Assembly (NCBI GenBank): GCA_023452965.1
Contig: JAEXUU010000486.1
Coordinates: forward strand, 1 to 5,297
DNA: 5,297 nt
Direction of reading: 5' to 3'
From: Pseudomonadota bacterium
Lineage (GTDB): Bacteria > Pseudomonadota > Alphaproteobacteria > Rhizobiales > Beijerinckiaceae
This document shows positions 1-5,297 of this stretch, in pieces; the stretch's first letter is position 1; every line of letters begins with the position of its first letter. The notes beneath the pieces were generated by a model. That model searched no databases, was not told the origin of the DNA, and saw nothing but the letters and a program-made list of their open reading frames with translations. Position numbers and translations under genes: made by a program.

Positions 1-5
1 CGCCC

Positions 6-36
6 AAAAAACCCCCCCGGCCCCGGCCGCGGGGCC
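6..36 (-). terminator. Probable Rho-independent terminator downstream of the parB-like gene
   Basis: Read on the minus strand, 15 bases after the parB-like stop codon, there is a 7-bp all-GC stem (GGCCCCG / CGGGGCC, arms at 36-30 and 25-19) with a 4-base loop. Seven Gs (18-12) and then six Ts (11-6) follow. A strong GC stem, a T run and a position just after a stop codon fit an intrinsic terminator. The weak point is the G7 tract between this stem and the T run. Alternative pairing of CCCC with the G tract would move the stem closer to the Ts. Confidence 0.6.
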
Positions 37-50
37 CCGGCCCCGTGCCG

Positions 51-2105
51 CTATTCGGCGGCGACAGCAAAGGATGCTTCGCTGTCCTCCACTTCGGGCG
101 GCTGCTCCACGCTATCCGCGTCCTCCGGCTCCGCAGGCGCGGGGTCCGCTCCCTCCGGTTCGGGCGTCCGCAGCACGGCAGGAAGCCAGCCGGTCCCGGA
201 AAGAAGCTGCTCGGCGGCTTGCGCCATGTCCGGCTTCTTCATGTCCGCGATGCGGCGAGCGGCGTCCTCGGACACGCCTTCGGTCACAGCGTCCACGATA
301 TGCGCCTTGGTGACGCGGCCAAGGTAGCTGTCCACGGTCGGCGTCCAGTCCTTCGCCACGTCCAGCGCCAGCGCGTCCGCCAGCCTGTCCGCCGTTTGCA
401 GCGACCGGGGCTTGCGGTCCCACGGCAACCGCAGAGCGTTGACGGTGCGAGCCGCGCAATGCGCCAGCAACGCAATCCGCTTCGCCTCGTCCAGCCCGAC
501 GATGAAGCCCCACAGGTCCGCCACGTCGCGCGGCATCCGCTCGGCCCATGCCTCGTGCTGCTCGCTCGCCCGTGCCGCCAATGGCGTGTCCTCGATCCCG
601 TCCGCATGGCTCCCCAAGGGGGTCACGGTCGGACGAACCTCAAGGCAACCGGCCTCCGCATAGCTGTAGAAAAGTTGCGCGGTCAGCGTGTGGGTCAGCG
701 CGATCAGGGCCATATCGGGCTGCTCGGCCAGCGCCACGCGAAGCGCCAGCGTCCGATAGGCGGACAGGTCACGGGTGAGGCTGTCGGAAATCGGCTTGCC
801 CGGGTCTTCGTCCTCGTCGGCATCCTGCACGTCCTCGTCGCCGTCCTCCGGCTGCTCGTCGTCGCCCATCTGCGGCTCGGTCGCATCGCCTTCTTCCGGC
901 TCCGGCTGGGGGTCCGCCAACGCCTCGTCCTCGGCCCGCACGAAACCGCGCTCGACCCTGACCGTGCCGTCATGTTGAAGTACGACGAACGCACCGCCAT
1001 TGGCGATCACATTGGGGTCGTAGGCGGAACGCTTGGCGGACAGGGCGTCCATTTCGGCGTCCAGCGCACGGGCTTTCGCCGCCAAATCCTCGGGCATTTC
1101 ATCCAGCGAGTCATAGCCGTCGACGATCTGGTCGTACTCGGCCCATGCCTCATCGACCCGCGCCTCCTCCTCGTCGGACAGGGCGACGGTCTGCGGATAG
1201 AAGCGCCGCATCCCGTGGGCGTGGGGATAGTCGATATGCGCCTCGGCCCATTTCCAGCCCTCGGCCTGAACGCGCTCGGCAACTTCGCGCAATTTCTCGA
1301 CGGCGAGCGTATCGAGCAAACCCGCATCCTCGAAGAACCCGCCACGATCCTCGCTGAACAGGTCGCGGATGATGTTGCCGCCCGCTTCCGCGTAAGCTTC
1401 GGCTCCGACGAATATCGCGCGCCGGTCCTCTGCCACGACATTGCTTGCGGTCATGTCGCGCCGGATGATCCACGGTTCGCGGTTGTGATGCAGGTTGGCG
1501 AAAACCTGCTCCTGCCGGTCATGGTCCTCGGTGATAGCGAAGGCCATAAGCTGATCCAGCGTAAGACCGTCCTCCCGATAGACCTGCAACAGCTTGGGCG
1601 AGACAGCGCCAAGGCGAAGCCGCTGCTTCACCACGCCAGCCGACACGCCAAACCGCGCGCCGATTTCTTCCACGCCATAGCCCTTGCTTTCGGACAGTTC
1701 GCGGAACCGCTCGAACTGGTCGGCGGGGTGCATAGGGGTCCGGGTCACGTTCTCGTCCAGACTGATTTCGGACGGATCGTTGGCGGTATCGAGCCAGCAG
1801 CGCACGACTTCCGACTTCTTGATCTGCTTGCGCTTGGCGCGCAGCAACATCGCCAGCCTGCGGCCTTCACCAGCGGTAACGAGATAGTTGCCGGTCGGCG
1901 TCCCGTCCTCCTTGGTTTCCGGCTCTACGACAAGGTTCTGGATCAGCCCCTTGTGCTGGATCGAAGCGGCCAGCGCCTCGATAGCGGCTTCCCCATGCGG
2001 CACCTTGCGGGCATTGCGCGGGGACTTCTTGAGCTTGGCGAGCGGCACGAAAATCTCGACGCCCGACACAGGCTCGGCGGCTAGGATTTCGGTAACAGCG
2101 TTCAT
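51..2105 (-). CDS. ParB/KorB-like DNA-binding protein (684 aa)
   Basis: A likely sequence-specific DNA-binding protein of the ParB/RepB/Spo0J superfamily, acting on element or chromosomal DNA. Residues 16-105 resemble the ParB N-terminal domain: LAASIQHKGLIQNLVV at 45-60 matches the S-I-x-x-x-G-L-x-x-x box, and GEGRRLAML at 79-87 corresponds to the GERR/GGRRL nucleotide-binding motif. LDENVTRTPMHP (116-127) is the usual link to a helix-turn-helix, seen at about 145-165 (EEIGARFGVSAGVVKQRLRL). The remaining ~500 residues are not recognised. They include a very acidic stretch (391-436) and an acidic, proline-rich tail (648-684), so the protein is about twice the length of a chromosomal ParB. 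The start at 2105 is chosen because AGGAGA lies 6 bases upstream; the frame stays open for 85 more codons to 2360, but that stretch looks non-coding. No ParA gene is visible, so the partition role is inferred; regulation or replication control is also possible. The stop is followed by a probable terminator. Confidence 0.88.
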   Translation of the reverse strand: MNAVTEILAAEPVSGVEIFVPLAKLKKSPRNARKVPHGEAAIEALAASIQHKGLIQNLVVEPETKEDGTPTGNYLVTAGEGRRLAMLLRAKRKQIKKSEVVRCWLDTANDPSEISLDENVTRTPMHPADQFERFRELSESKGYGVEEIGARFGVSAGVVKQRLRLGAVSPKLLQVYREDGLTLDQLMAFAITEDHDRQEQVFANLHHNREPWIIRRDMTASNVVAEDRRAIFVGAEAYAEAGGNIIRDLFSEDRGGFFEDAGLLDTLAVEKLREVAERVQAEGWKWAEAHIDYPHAHGMRRFYPQTVALSDEEEARVDEAWAEYDQIVDGYDSLDEMPEDLAAKARALDAEMDALSAKRSAYDPNVIANGGAFVVLQHDGTVRVERGFVRAEDEALADPQPEPEEGDATEPQMGDDEQPEDGDEDVQDADEDEDPGKPISDSLTRDLSAYRTLALRVALAEQPDMALIALTHTLTAQLFYSYAEAGCLEVRPTVTPLGSHADGIEDTPLAARASEQHEAWAERMPRDVADLWGFIVGLDEAKRIALLAHCAARTVNALRLPWDRKPRSLQTADRLADALALDVAKDWTPTVDSYLGRVTKAHIVDAVTEGVSEDAARRIADMKKPDMAQAAEQLLSGTGWLPAVLRTPEPEGADPAPAEPEDADSVEQPPEVEDSEASFAVAAE

Positions 2106-2109
2106 CACA

Positions 2110-2282
2110 CTTCTCCTAAAAACCACACTCACCCCGGAATGGGGTGGGCGGCGAAGAAGCTTGCCGTTGGCCCGCTGGCGGAGCCGGGCAGCATCCGCAG
2201 GACCGGAACGCAGTGGAGGACGCGCCAACAGCGCGTTGCGGCCCGGCGCGGCGGGCCTAAAGGGAAGCGTCGCCCACCCCAT
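2110..2282 (-). promoter_or_regulatory. Hairpin-rich leader of the parB-like gene, possible cis-acting RNA
   Basis: Read as minus-strand RNA, segment A (2282-2268) can pair with segment B (2153-2139) over 15 positions with one mismatch. This closes a multibranch loop holding three hairpins: 2257-2252/2245-2240 (GGCCCG/CGGGCC), 2236-2231/2225-2220 (ACGCGC/GCGCGT) and 2189-2185/2174-2170 (GCCCG/CGGGC). B can instead form a local hairpin with 2135-2130 (CACCCC, loop ATTCC, GGGGTG). That hairpin can be extended by CUUCUUC (2159-2153) pairing with GGAGAAG (2116-2110), which covers the Shine-Dalgarno site of the parB-like gene. The pairings are seen in the sequence. A regulatory role is inference, because GC-rich DNA forms hairpins readily by chance. 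I recognise no known riboswitch. Confidence 0.4.
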
Positions 2283-2312
2283 CGACGGGGAGAGAAACGA
2301 CCAGATGCGATC

Positions 2313-2396
2313 GGGCTGGCGCAGCCCTGGCTCGATCTCCGCAGATCGGAAAGACAACAATCCGCGCAGCGGATTGCCGAACGGCGCAGCAGCGCC
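2313..2396. repeat. Cluster of short perfect hairpins in the intergenic region
   Basis: Four perfect inverted repeats stand close together: GGGCT/AGCCC at 2313-2317 and 2323-2327 (loop 5), CGATCT/AGATCG at 2333-2338 and 2343-2348 (loop 4), CAATCCGC/GCGGATTG at 2358-2365 and 2369-2376 (loop 3), and GGCGC/GCGCC at 2383-2387 and 2392-2396 (loop 4). They lie between the parB leader and the antitoxin promoter, in the part of the 2106-2559 gap where I see no gene. They could be part of a long structured parB leader, protein-binding sites for the ParB-like protein, or chance. No canonical parS sequence was seen. Confidence 0.45.
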
Positions 2397-2511
2397 ACCC
2401 CGCCATGCTGATCGTCACCCGGCAGGGACGAGACCCGTCAGGGGCTCGGTCGGAGCGCAGCGGAGATAGAGCGGCGGTCCCGTAGGGAGGCGCCAAGCCA
2501 TTCTGCTGACC

Positions 2512-2547
2512 TTGCTTTTCCAGCCTATTTCGATTATATTTTAATCG
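2512..2547 (+). promoter_or_regulatory. Promoter and palindromic operator of the toxin-antitoxin operon
   Basis: TTGCTT (2512-2517), a 17-base spacer and TATATT (2535-2540) make a good sigma70-like promoter just upstream of the antitoxin, inside the only clearly AT-rich stretch of the gap. A perfect inverted repeat, CGATTA (2531-2536) / TAATCG (2542-2547) with a 5-base centre, covers the -10 element. This is where a ribbon-helix-helix antitoxin would bind to repress its own operon. On the minus strand the same palindrome contains a perfect TATAAT (2538-2533), so it may also drive transcription toward the parB-like gene, although no good -35 was found for that direction. Confidence 0.65.
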
Positions 2548-2568
2548 GGTTGATAGCAGGTGATGAAC

Positions 2569-2838
2569 ATGGCGACTGAGACAAAAGTGTTGACCGCACA
2601 CGTCCCGCTGCACCTCGCGGAGAAGGTTGAAGCAATGGCCTCGCGGCTCGAACGCTCGCGTGGCTGGGTGATGAAACAGGCGCTCGCCGCCTGGGTTGAT
2701 CAGGAGGAGGAGCGTCACCGCATGACGCTCGAAGCAATGGAAGATGTCGATGCCGGGCGCGTGATCGACCATCAGGCCGTGCGCGCTTGGGCGGACAGCC
2801 TCGGCACTGACACCCCGCTGCCGCCGCCTTCGGCATGA
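2569..2838 (+). CDS. Ribbon-helix-helix (CopG/ParD-like) antitoxin
   Basis: The labile antitoxin partner of the downstream ParE-like toxin; it should bind and neutralise the toxin and repress the operon. The 89-residue protein has a ribbon-helix-helix pattern: a short beta strand (KVLTAHVP, 6-13), helix A (about 14-28), a turn at RSRG (29-32) and helix B (33-47, WVMKQALAAWVDQEE). The second half (about 52-78), with DVDAGRVIDHQAV and W74, is the typical ParD-like toxin-binding tail that wraps the toxin. ATG at 2569 is chosen because AGCAGG (2555-2560) then has a normal 8-base spacing; GTG at 2560 and ATG at 2563 are in frame but too close to it. The stop overlaps the toxin start as ATGA, which suggests translational coupling. 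A palindrome over the promoter supports autoregulation. The family call is firm; the exact subfamily name is not. Confidence 0.85.
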   Translation: MATETKVLTAHVPLHLAEKVEAMASRLERSRGWVMKQALAAWVDQEEERHRMTLEAMEDVDAGRVIDHQAVRAWADSLGTDTPLPPPSA

Positions 2839-3128
2839 GGATCAAGTGGACCGGCAAGGCGTCCTCGGATTTGGTGCGGCTGCACGAGCATCTGCGTCCG
2901 GTTGCCCCGGAGGCGGCGGCGCGGGTCGTGCAGCAGCTCTCGCGCGCGCCGGATCGGCTGCTCGACTATCCCCGGATCGGCGAGAAGCTGGACGCCTACG
3001 AGCCGCGCGAGGTTCGGCGCATCATCGTCGGCAATTACGAGCTGCGCTACGAGATTGCGGATGCGACGATCTTCATCCTGCGCCTGTGGCATTGCCGCGA
3101 GGAGCGCAGCTTCGAGTCGGACGACTGA
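2835..3128 (+). CDS. ParE/RelE-superfamily toxin
   Basis: A 97-residue toxin of the ParE/RelE fold. ParE members poison DNA gyrase while RelE members cleave mRNA on the ribosome; the sequence pattern favours the ParE branch. Visible family features are KWTGKASSDLVRLHEHL at 4-20 (first strand and helix), a second helix at 25-38, LLDYPRIGEKLD at 42-53, EVRRIIVGNYELRYEI at 59-74, and the closing strand IFILRLWHCREER at 79-91 with the characteristic WHCREER end. The length is normal and the frame intact, so it is probably functional. The start codon overlaps the antitoxin stop by four bases, the usual arrangement for a type II pair. No terminator follows, so transcription may continue into the next two genes. 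The molecular target cannot be proved from the sequence. Confidence 0.87.
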   Translation: MRIKWTGKASSDLVRLHEHLRPVAPEAAARVVQQLSRAPDRLLDYPRIGEKLDAYEPREVRRIIVGNYELRYEIADATIFILRLWHCREERSFESDD

Positions 3129-3243
3129 CGATGAGGCCGGCCGCATCGAACGCTACGATGCAGCGCGCCGCCCTTCGCCCCTATCTGCGCTTCGCCGCGA
3201 CAGAGGCTTTGCATGAGGCGCGAGCGCGAAGCAGCCTGTCGGG

Positions 3244-3498
3244 ATGGCCCTTGCCCGCAAAGTCCATCGTCGCCCCCATCGTCGCCGGGCCGAATGCCCG
3301 GACGACCTGTTCGACTATGCCACGCTGCCGGTCGGCAGCCTCCGTCCTTGCGCGGGGAAAAGCCCGAAGGACGATCTTTCGACCTGGACCGTCACCGACG
3401 ACTGGCCCGAGCGCGTGCCGGTCACGAGTGCGGAAGTGGATGTGTTCGAGGCATGGTTCGGCGACGTTTTCGACGAGCTGTTCGGGCCGTGCCAATGA
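3244..3498 (+). CDS. Small hypothetical protein upstream of the recombinase
   Basis: I do not recognise a named family for this 84-residue protein. Charge is strikingly divided: residues 1-42 carry ten Arg/Lys against four acidic residues (with RRR at 13-15), while 43-84 carry eleven Asp/Glu and one Arg. The C-terminal part (TDDWPERVPVTSAEVDVFEAWFGDVFDELF, quoted here as separate stretches TDDWPERVPV at 51-60 and VDVFEAWFGDVFDELF at 65-80) looks like a real amphipathic acidic helix, and its codon choice is natural. The start at 3244 is the first ATG after an in-frame stop at 3214, but its ribosome site is weak, so the true start is uncertain. It ends 18 bases before the recombinase and is probably cotranscribed with it. 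A helper role in recombination or regulation is possible but unsupported by any motif. Confidence 0.55.
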   Translation: MALARKVHRRPHRRRAECPDDLFDYATLPVGSLRPCAGKSPKDDLSTWTVTDDWPERVPVTSAEVDVFEAWFGDVFDELFGPCQ

Positions 3499-3516
3499 TG
3501 TGAGGAGTTCGCTACC

Positions 3517-5148
3517 ATGACCGTGCCGCTGCGCGCCGCCCTTTACCTGCGCGTTTCAACGGCGCGGCAGGCCGAGCATGACGTGTCGATCCCCGATCAG
3601 CGCAAGCAGGGCGAAGCCTATTGCCTGTCGCGGGGACTGGAGCTGGTCGATACCTTCGTCGAGGCCGGCGCATCGGCGACGAACGACCGGCGGCCCGAGT
3701 TCCAGCGCATGATCGAGGCCGGGACCAGCAAGCCCGCGTCGTTCGACGTAGTGGTGGTCCACAGCTTCTCGCGCTTCTTCCGCGATCACTTCGAACTGGA
3801 GTTCTACGTTCGCAAGCTCGCCAAGAACGGCGTCAAGCTGTTGTCGATCACGCAGGAAATGGGCGACGATCCGATGCACGTCATGATGCGTCAGATCATG
3901 GCGCTGTTCGACGAATATCAGTCGAAGGAGAATGCGAAGCACGTCCTTCGCGCGCTCAAGGAAAATGCCCGGCAAGGCTTCTGGAACGGCTCGCTGCCGC
4001 CGATCGGATATCGCGTGGTCGATGCCGAGCAACGCGGCGCGAAGATGAAGAAGAAGCTGGAGATCGACCCGATCCACGCCGACACGGTGCGGCTGGCGTT
4101 CAAGCTGGCGCTGGAAGGCGACGGCACATCCGGCCCGATGGGCGTGAAGTCGATCACCAAGCATCTCAACGAGCGCCGTATCTTCACGCGCGACGGCGGC
4201 CGCTGGGGCATCGGCACGGTTCATCGGATGCTGACCCGGCCGACCTATATCGGCCGCCACGAGTTCAACAAGCGCGGCAAGAGCAAGGAATTGAAGCCCT
4301 CCGAGGAAGTGATCGCGGTCGAGGTTCCGGCGATCATCGACCAGGCCACGTTCGATGCGGTGCAGGCACATTTCAAGGCGCGCAACCCGAAGGTCGCCCA
4401 TCCGCAGGTCGTCGGTGGCCCGACGCTGCTGACGGGCCTGATCCATTGCGGGAAGTGCGGCGGCGCGATGACGATTCGCACCGGGAAGGGTGGGCGCTAT
4501 CGCTATTACACCTGTTCGATGAAGGCGCGGCAGGGCGCGACCGCCTGCGAGGGCATGACGGTTTCGATGGAGCGGCTGGACGATCTGGTCGCAAACTATC
4601 TGGCCGACCGGCTGCTCGATCCCGACCGGCTGGAGGATGTACTAGCCGAGGTTCTGGATCGTCGACAGGAGCGCAGCGACCGGCGCCGCGAGCATATCGC
4701 GGAATTGAACCGGCGATCCGCCGAGACCGAGCTGCGCCTGAAACGGCTCTACGACGCGATCGAAAGCGGCGTCGCCGATTTGGACGATCCGGCGCTCAGG
4801 GATCGCATCGTCGCCTTGAAGGCGACTCGCGATCAGGCGCGGGCGGATGCCGAGCGGGCCTCGGCCCTCCTGCTCAACTCGACGCAGCAGGCCATCACGC
4901 CGGCCACGTTGCGAAAGTTCGCGTCAACGGCGCGGCGGCGCATCCGCACGGAAGGCGGCGGCTATCGCCGCGACCATCTTCGCGCCTTGGCGCAGCGGGT
5001 CGAGGTCGATCGCGGCGAGGTCCGCATCATGGGATCGAAGAGCAACCTGCTCCGCGTGCTGGCCGCCAATGGCGTAGCCACGGCGGCGGGCGGAGTGCCC
5101 ATCGTTGTTCCGAAGTGGCGGACAGAGAGGGATTCGAACCCTCGATAG
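3517..5148 (+). CDS. Large serine recombinase (site-specific integrase)
   Basis: A 543-residue phiC31-type large serine recombinase, which cuts attP and attB through a covalent phosphoserine link and integrates the element. Residues 7-150 form the resolvase-like catalytic domain: [10 protein letters not shown] at 9-18 carries the nucleophile Ser14, and [14 protein letters not shown] at 77-90 is a second active-site block with conserved Ser and Arg. Residues about 160-290 match the recombinase DNA-binding domain. A zinc ribbon follows with C311, C314, C333 and C344. Residues about 370-455 are charged and helical, probably the coiled coil used in synapsis. The length is typical and the gene intact. 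AGGAG at 3503-3507 is 9 bases before the chosen ATG. The last codons, ending [10 protein letters not shown], are read from the antisense of the tRNA-Ser 3' end, so the probable attachment site lies within the coding sequence. Which small protein, if any, directs excision is unknown. Confidence 0.93.
   Translation: MTVPLRAALYLRVSTARQAEHDVSIPDQRKQGEAYCLSRGLELVDTFVEAGASATNDRRPEFQRMIEAGTSKPASFDVVVVHSFSRFFRDHFELEFYVRKLAKNGVKLLSITQEMGDDPMHVMMRQIMALFDEYQSKENAKHVLRALKENARQGFWNGSLPPIGYRVVDAEQRGAKMKKKLEIDPIHADTVRLAFKLALEGDGTSGPMGVKSITKHLNERRIFTRDGGRWGIGTVHRMLTRPTYIGRHEFNKRGKSKELKPSEEVIAVEVPAIIDQATFDAVQAHFKARNPKVAHPQVVGGPTLLTGLIHCGKCGGAMTIRTGKGGRYRYYTCSMKARQGATACEGMTVSMERLDDLVANYLADRLLDPDRLEDVLAEVLDRRQERSDRRREHIAELNRRSAETELRLKRLYDAIESGVADLDDPALRDRIVALKATRDQARADAERASALLLNSTQQAITPATLRKFASTARRRIRTEGGGYRRDHLRALAQRVEVDRGEVRIMGSKSNLLRVLAANGVATAAGGVPIVVPKWRTERDSNPR
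5116..5148. other. Probable attachment-site region: recombinase 3' end overlapping the tRNA 3' end
   Basis: The last codons of the recombinase (stop TAG at 5146-5148) run into the acceptor and T-arm half of the minus-strand tRNA-Ser gene. An integrase gene pointing at and overlapping a tRNA 3' end is the usual layout at the edge of a tRNA-targeted element, so the crossover probably lies in or near this segment. The overlap is seen directly. The exact core and the size of the site are inferred, since the opposite end of the element is not in the window. Confidence 0.5.
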
Positions 5149-5205
5149 AGTTGCCCCTATACACGCGTTCCAGGCGTGCGCCTTCAACCACTCGGCCACC
5201 TGTCC
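5116..5205 (-). tRNA. tRNA-Ser (anticodon GGA)
   Basis: A complete class II tRNA on the minus strand. The acceptor arms are GGACAGG (5205-5199) and TCTGTCC (5126-5120), giving seven pairs with one G-U, followed by discriminator G (5119) and an encoded CCA (5118-5116). The anticodon stem CACGC/GCGTG encloses the loop CTGGAAC, with anticodon GGA (complement of 5171-5169), which reads UCC and UCU serine codons. The long variable arm (ATAGGG, GCAA, CTCTAT) is typical of tRNA-Ser, and the T arm GAGGG-TTCGAAT-CCCTC is intact. The D arm carries GCCGAGTGG. It therefore looks functional even though the element abuts its 3' end, as expected when integration restores the tRNA sequence. Confidence 0.96.
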
Positions 5206-5253
5206 TTGGAGTAAGGGCTGCCTGCGCAGGCGCGAAGCAGCGGTCGGGCGCGA

Positions 5254-5281
5254 TATATAACGAGGATTTCGCGTCGATCAA
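5254..5281 (-). promoter_or_regulatory. Probable promoter of tRNA-Ser(GGA)
   Basis: On the minus strand TTGATC (5281-5276) and TATATA (5259-5254) are separated by 16 bases and lie about 50 bases upstream of the mature tRNA. The predicted leader contains a 12-base perfect palindrome, GCCTGCGCAGGC (5220-5231). The rest of the right flank (5206-5297) shows no gene and is probably host chromosome. Confidence 0.6.
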
Positions 5282-5297
5282 CCGGAATTTGCGTGGC

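Noticed and set aside
45..2084. Long plus-strand open frame of 679 codons opposite the parB-like gene
   Set aside because: It is antisense to a gene with clear ParB motifs, a good ribosome site and a terminator. Long antisense frames are expected in GC-rich genes, and the product shows no recognisable domain.
2130..2146. Hairpin CACCCC/GGGGTG followed by TTTTT on the minus strand as an intrinsic terminator
   Set aside because: The stem is only 6 bp and 7 bases separate it from the T run, so it is a poor terminator. It fits better as part of a ribosome-site-masking fold.
2106..2360. 85-codon N-terminal extension of the parB-like gene
   Set aside because: A strong AGGAGA sits 6 bases before the ATG at 2105, the ParB domain begins soon after it, and the extension is arginine- and proline-rich over hairpin-rich DNA that looks non-coding.
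2139..2411. Plus-strand open frame of 90 codons in the intergenic region
   Set aside because: It has no ribosome site, its product is arginine-rich and of low complexity, and it coincides with the inverted repeats. If the stretch is conserved, RNA or DNA structure is a simpler explanation.
2846..3520. Plus-strand 224-codon frame spanning the toxin and the small gene
   Set aside because: It overlaps the ParE-like toxin in another frame and has no domain. The 115-base gap at 3129-3243, with an ATG at 3131 in this frame, shows no ribosome site or recognisable protein.
3556..4446. Minus-strand frame of 296 codons inside the recombinase
   Set aside because: It is antisense to conserved catalytic and DNA-binding segments of the recombinase, with no motif of its own.

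Overview
The window looks like one end of an integrated mobile element in a GC-rich alphaproteobacterium. The style of the ParB-like protein and of the recombinase suggests Sphingomonadales, but that is recognition and inference, not proof. The evidence for an element end is a large serine recombinase gene whose last 30 bases lie inside a complete tRNA-Ser(GGA) gene on the opposite strand. The element lies to the left, on the side of the tRNA 3' end. Bases beyond about 5206 are then host chromosome. The other end of the element is outside the window.

Layout from left to right. Bases 6-36 form a probable Rho-independent terminator for the minus strand. Bases 51-2105 (minus) encode a 684-residue ParB/KorB-like DNA-binding protein with long acidic segments; no ParA partner is visible. 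Bases 2106-2559 contain no convincing gene. They are rich in hairpins, and on the parB side they could fold into alternative structures, one of which covers the parB Shine-Dalgarno sequence. At the right end of this gap an AT-rich island holds a good sigma70-type promoter for the plus strand, a perfect TATAAT on the minus strand, and a 6+6 palindrome across both, which is a likely antitoxin operator.

The plus-strand cluster follows. It has a ribbon-helix-helix antitoxin (2569-2838) and a ParE-type toxin (2835-3128) overlapping by ATGA, an unrecognised 84-residue protein (3244-3498), and 18 bases later the large serine recombinase (3517-5148). The minus-strand tRNA-Ser(GGA), with encoded CCA, is at 5116-5205 and has its own promoter in the right flank.

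Together these genes make sense as a maintenance and mobility module. The recombinase would integrate and excise the element at the tRNA gene, and the toxin-antitoxin pair would penalise its loss. The ParB-like protein may serve partition, regulation or another DNA-binding role. The most interesting points are the possible RNA switch in the parB leader, the shared divergent operator, and the coding overlap between the recombinase and its probable attachment site.
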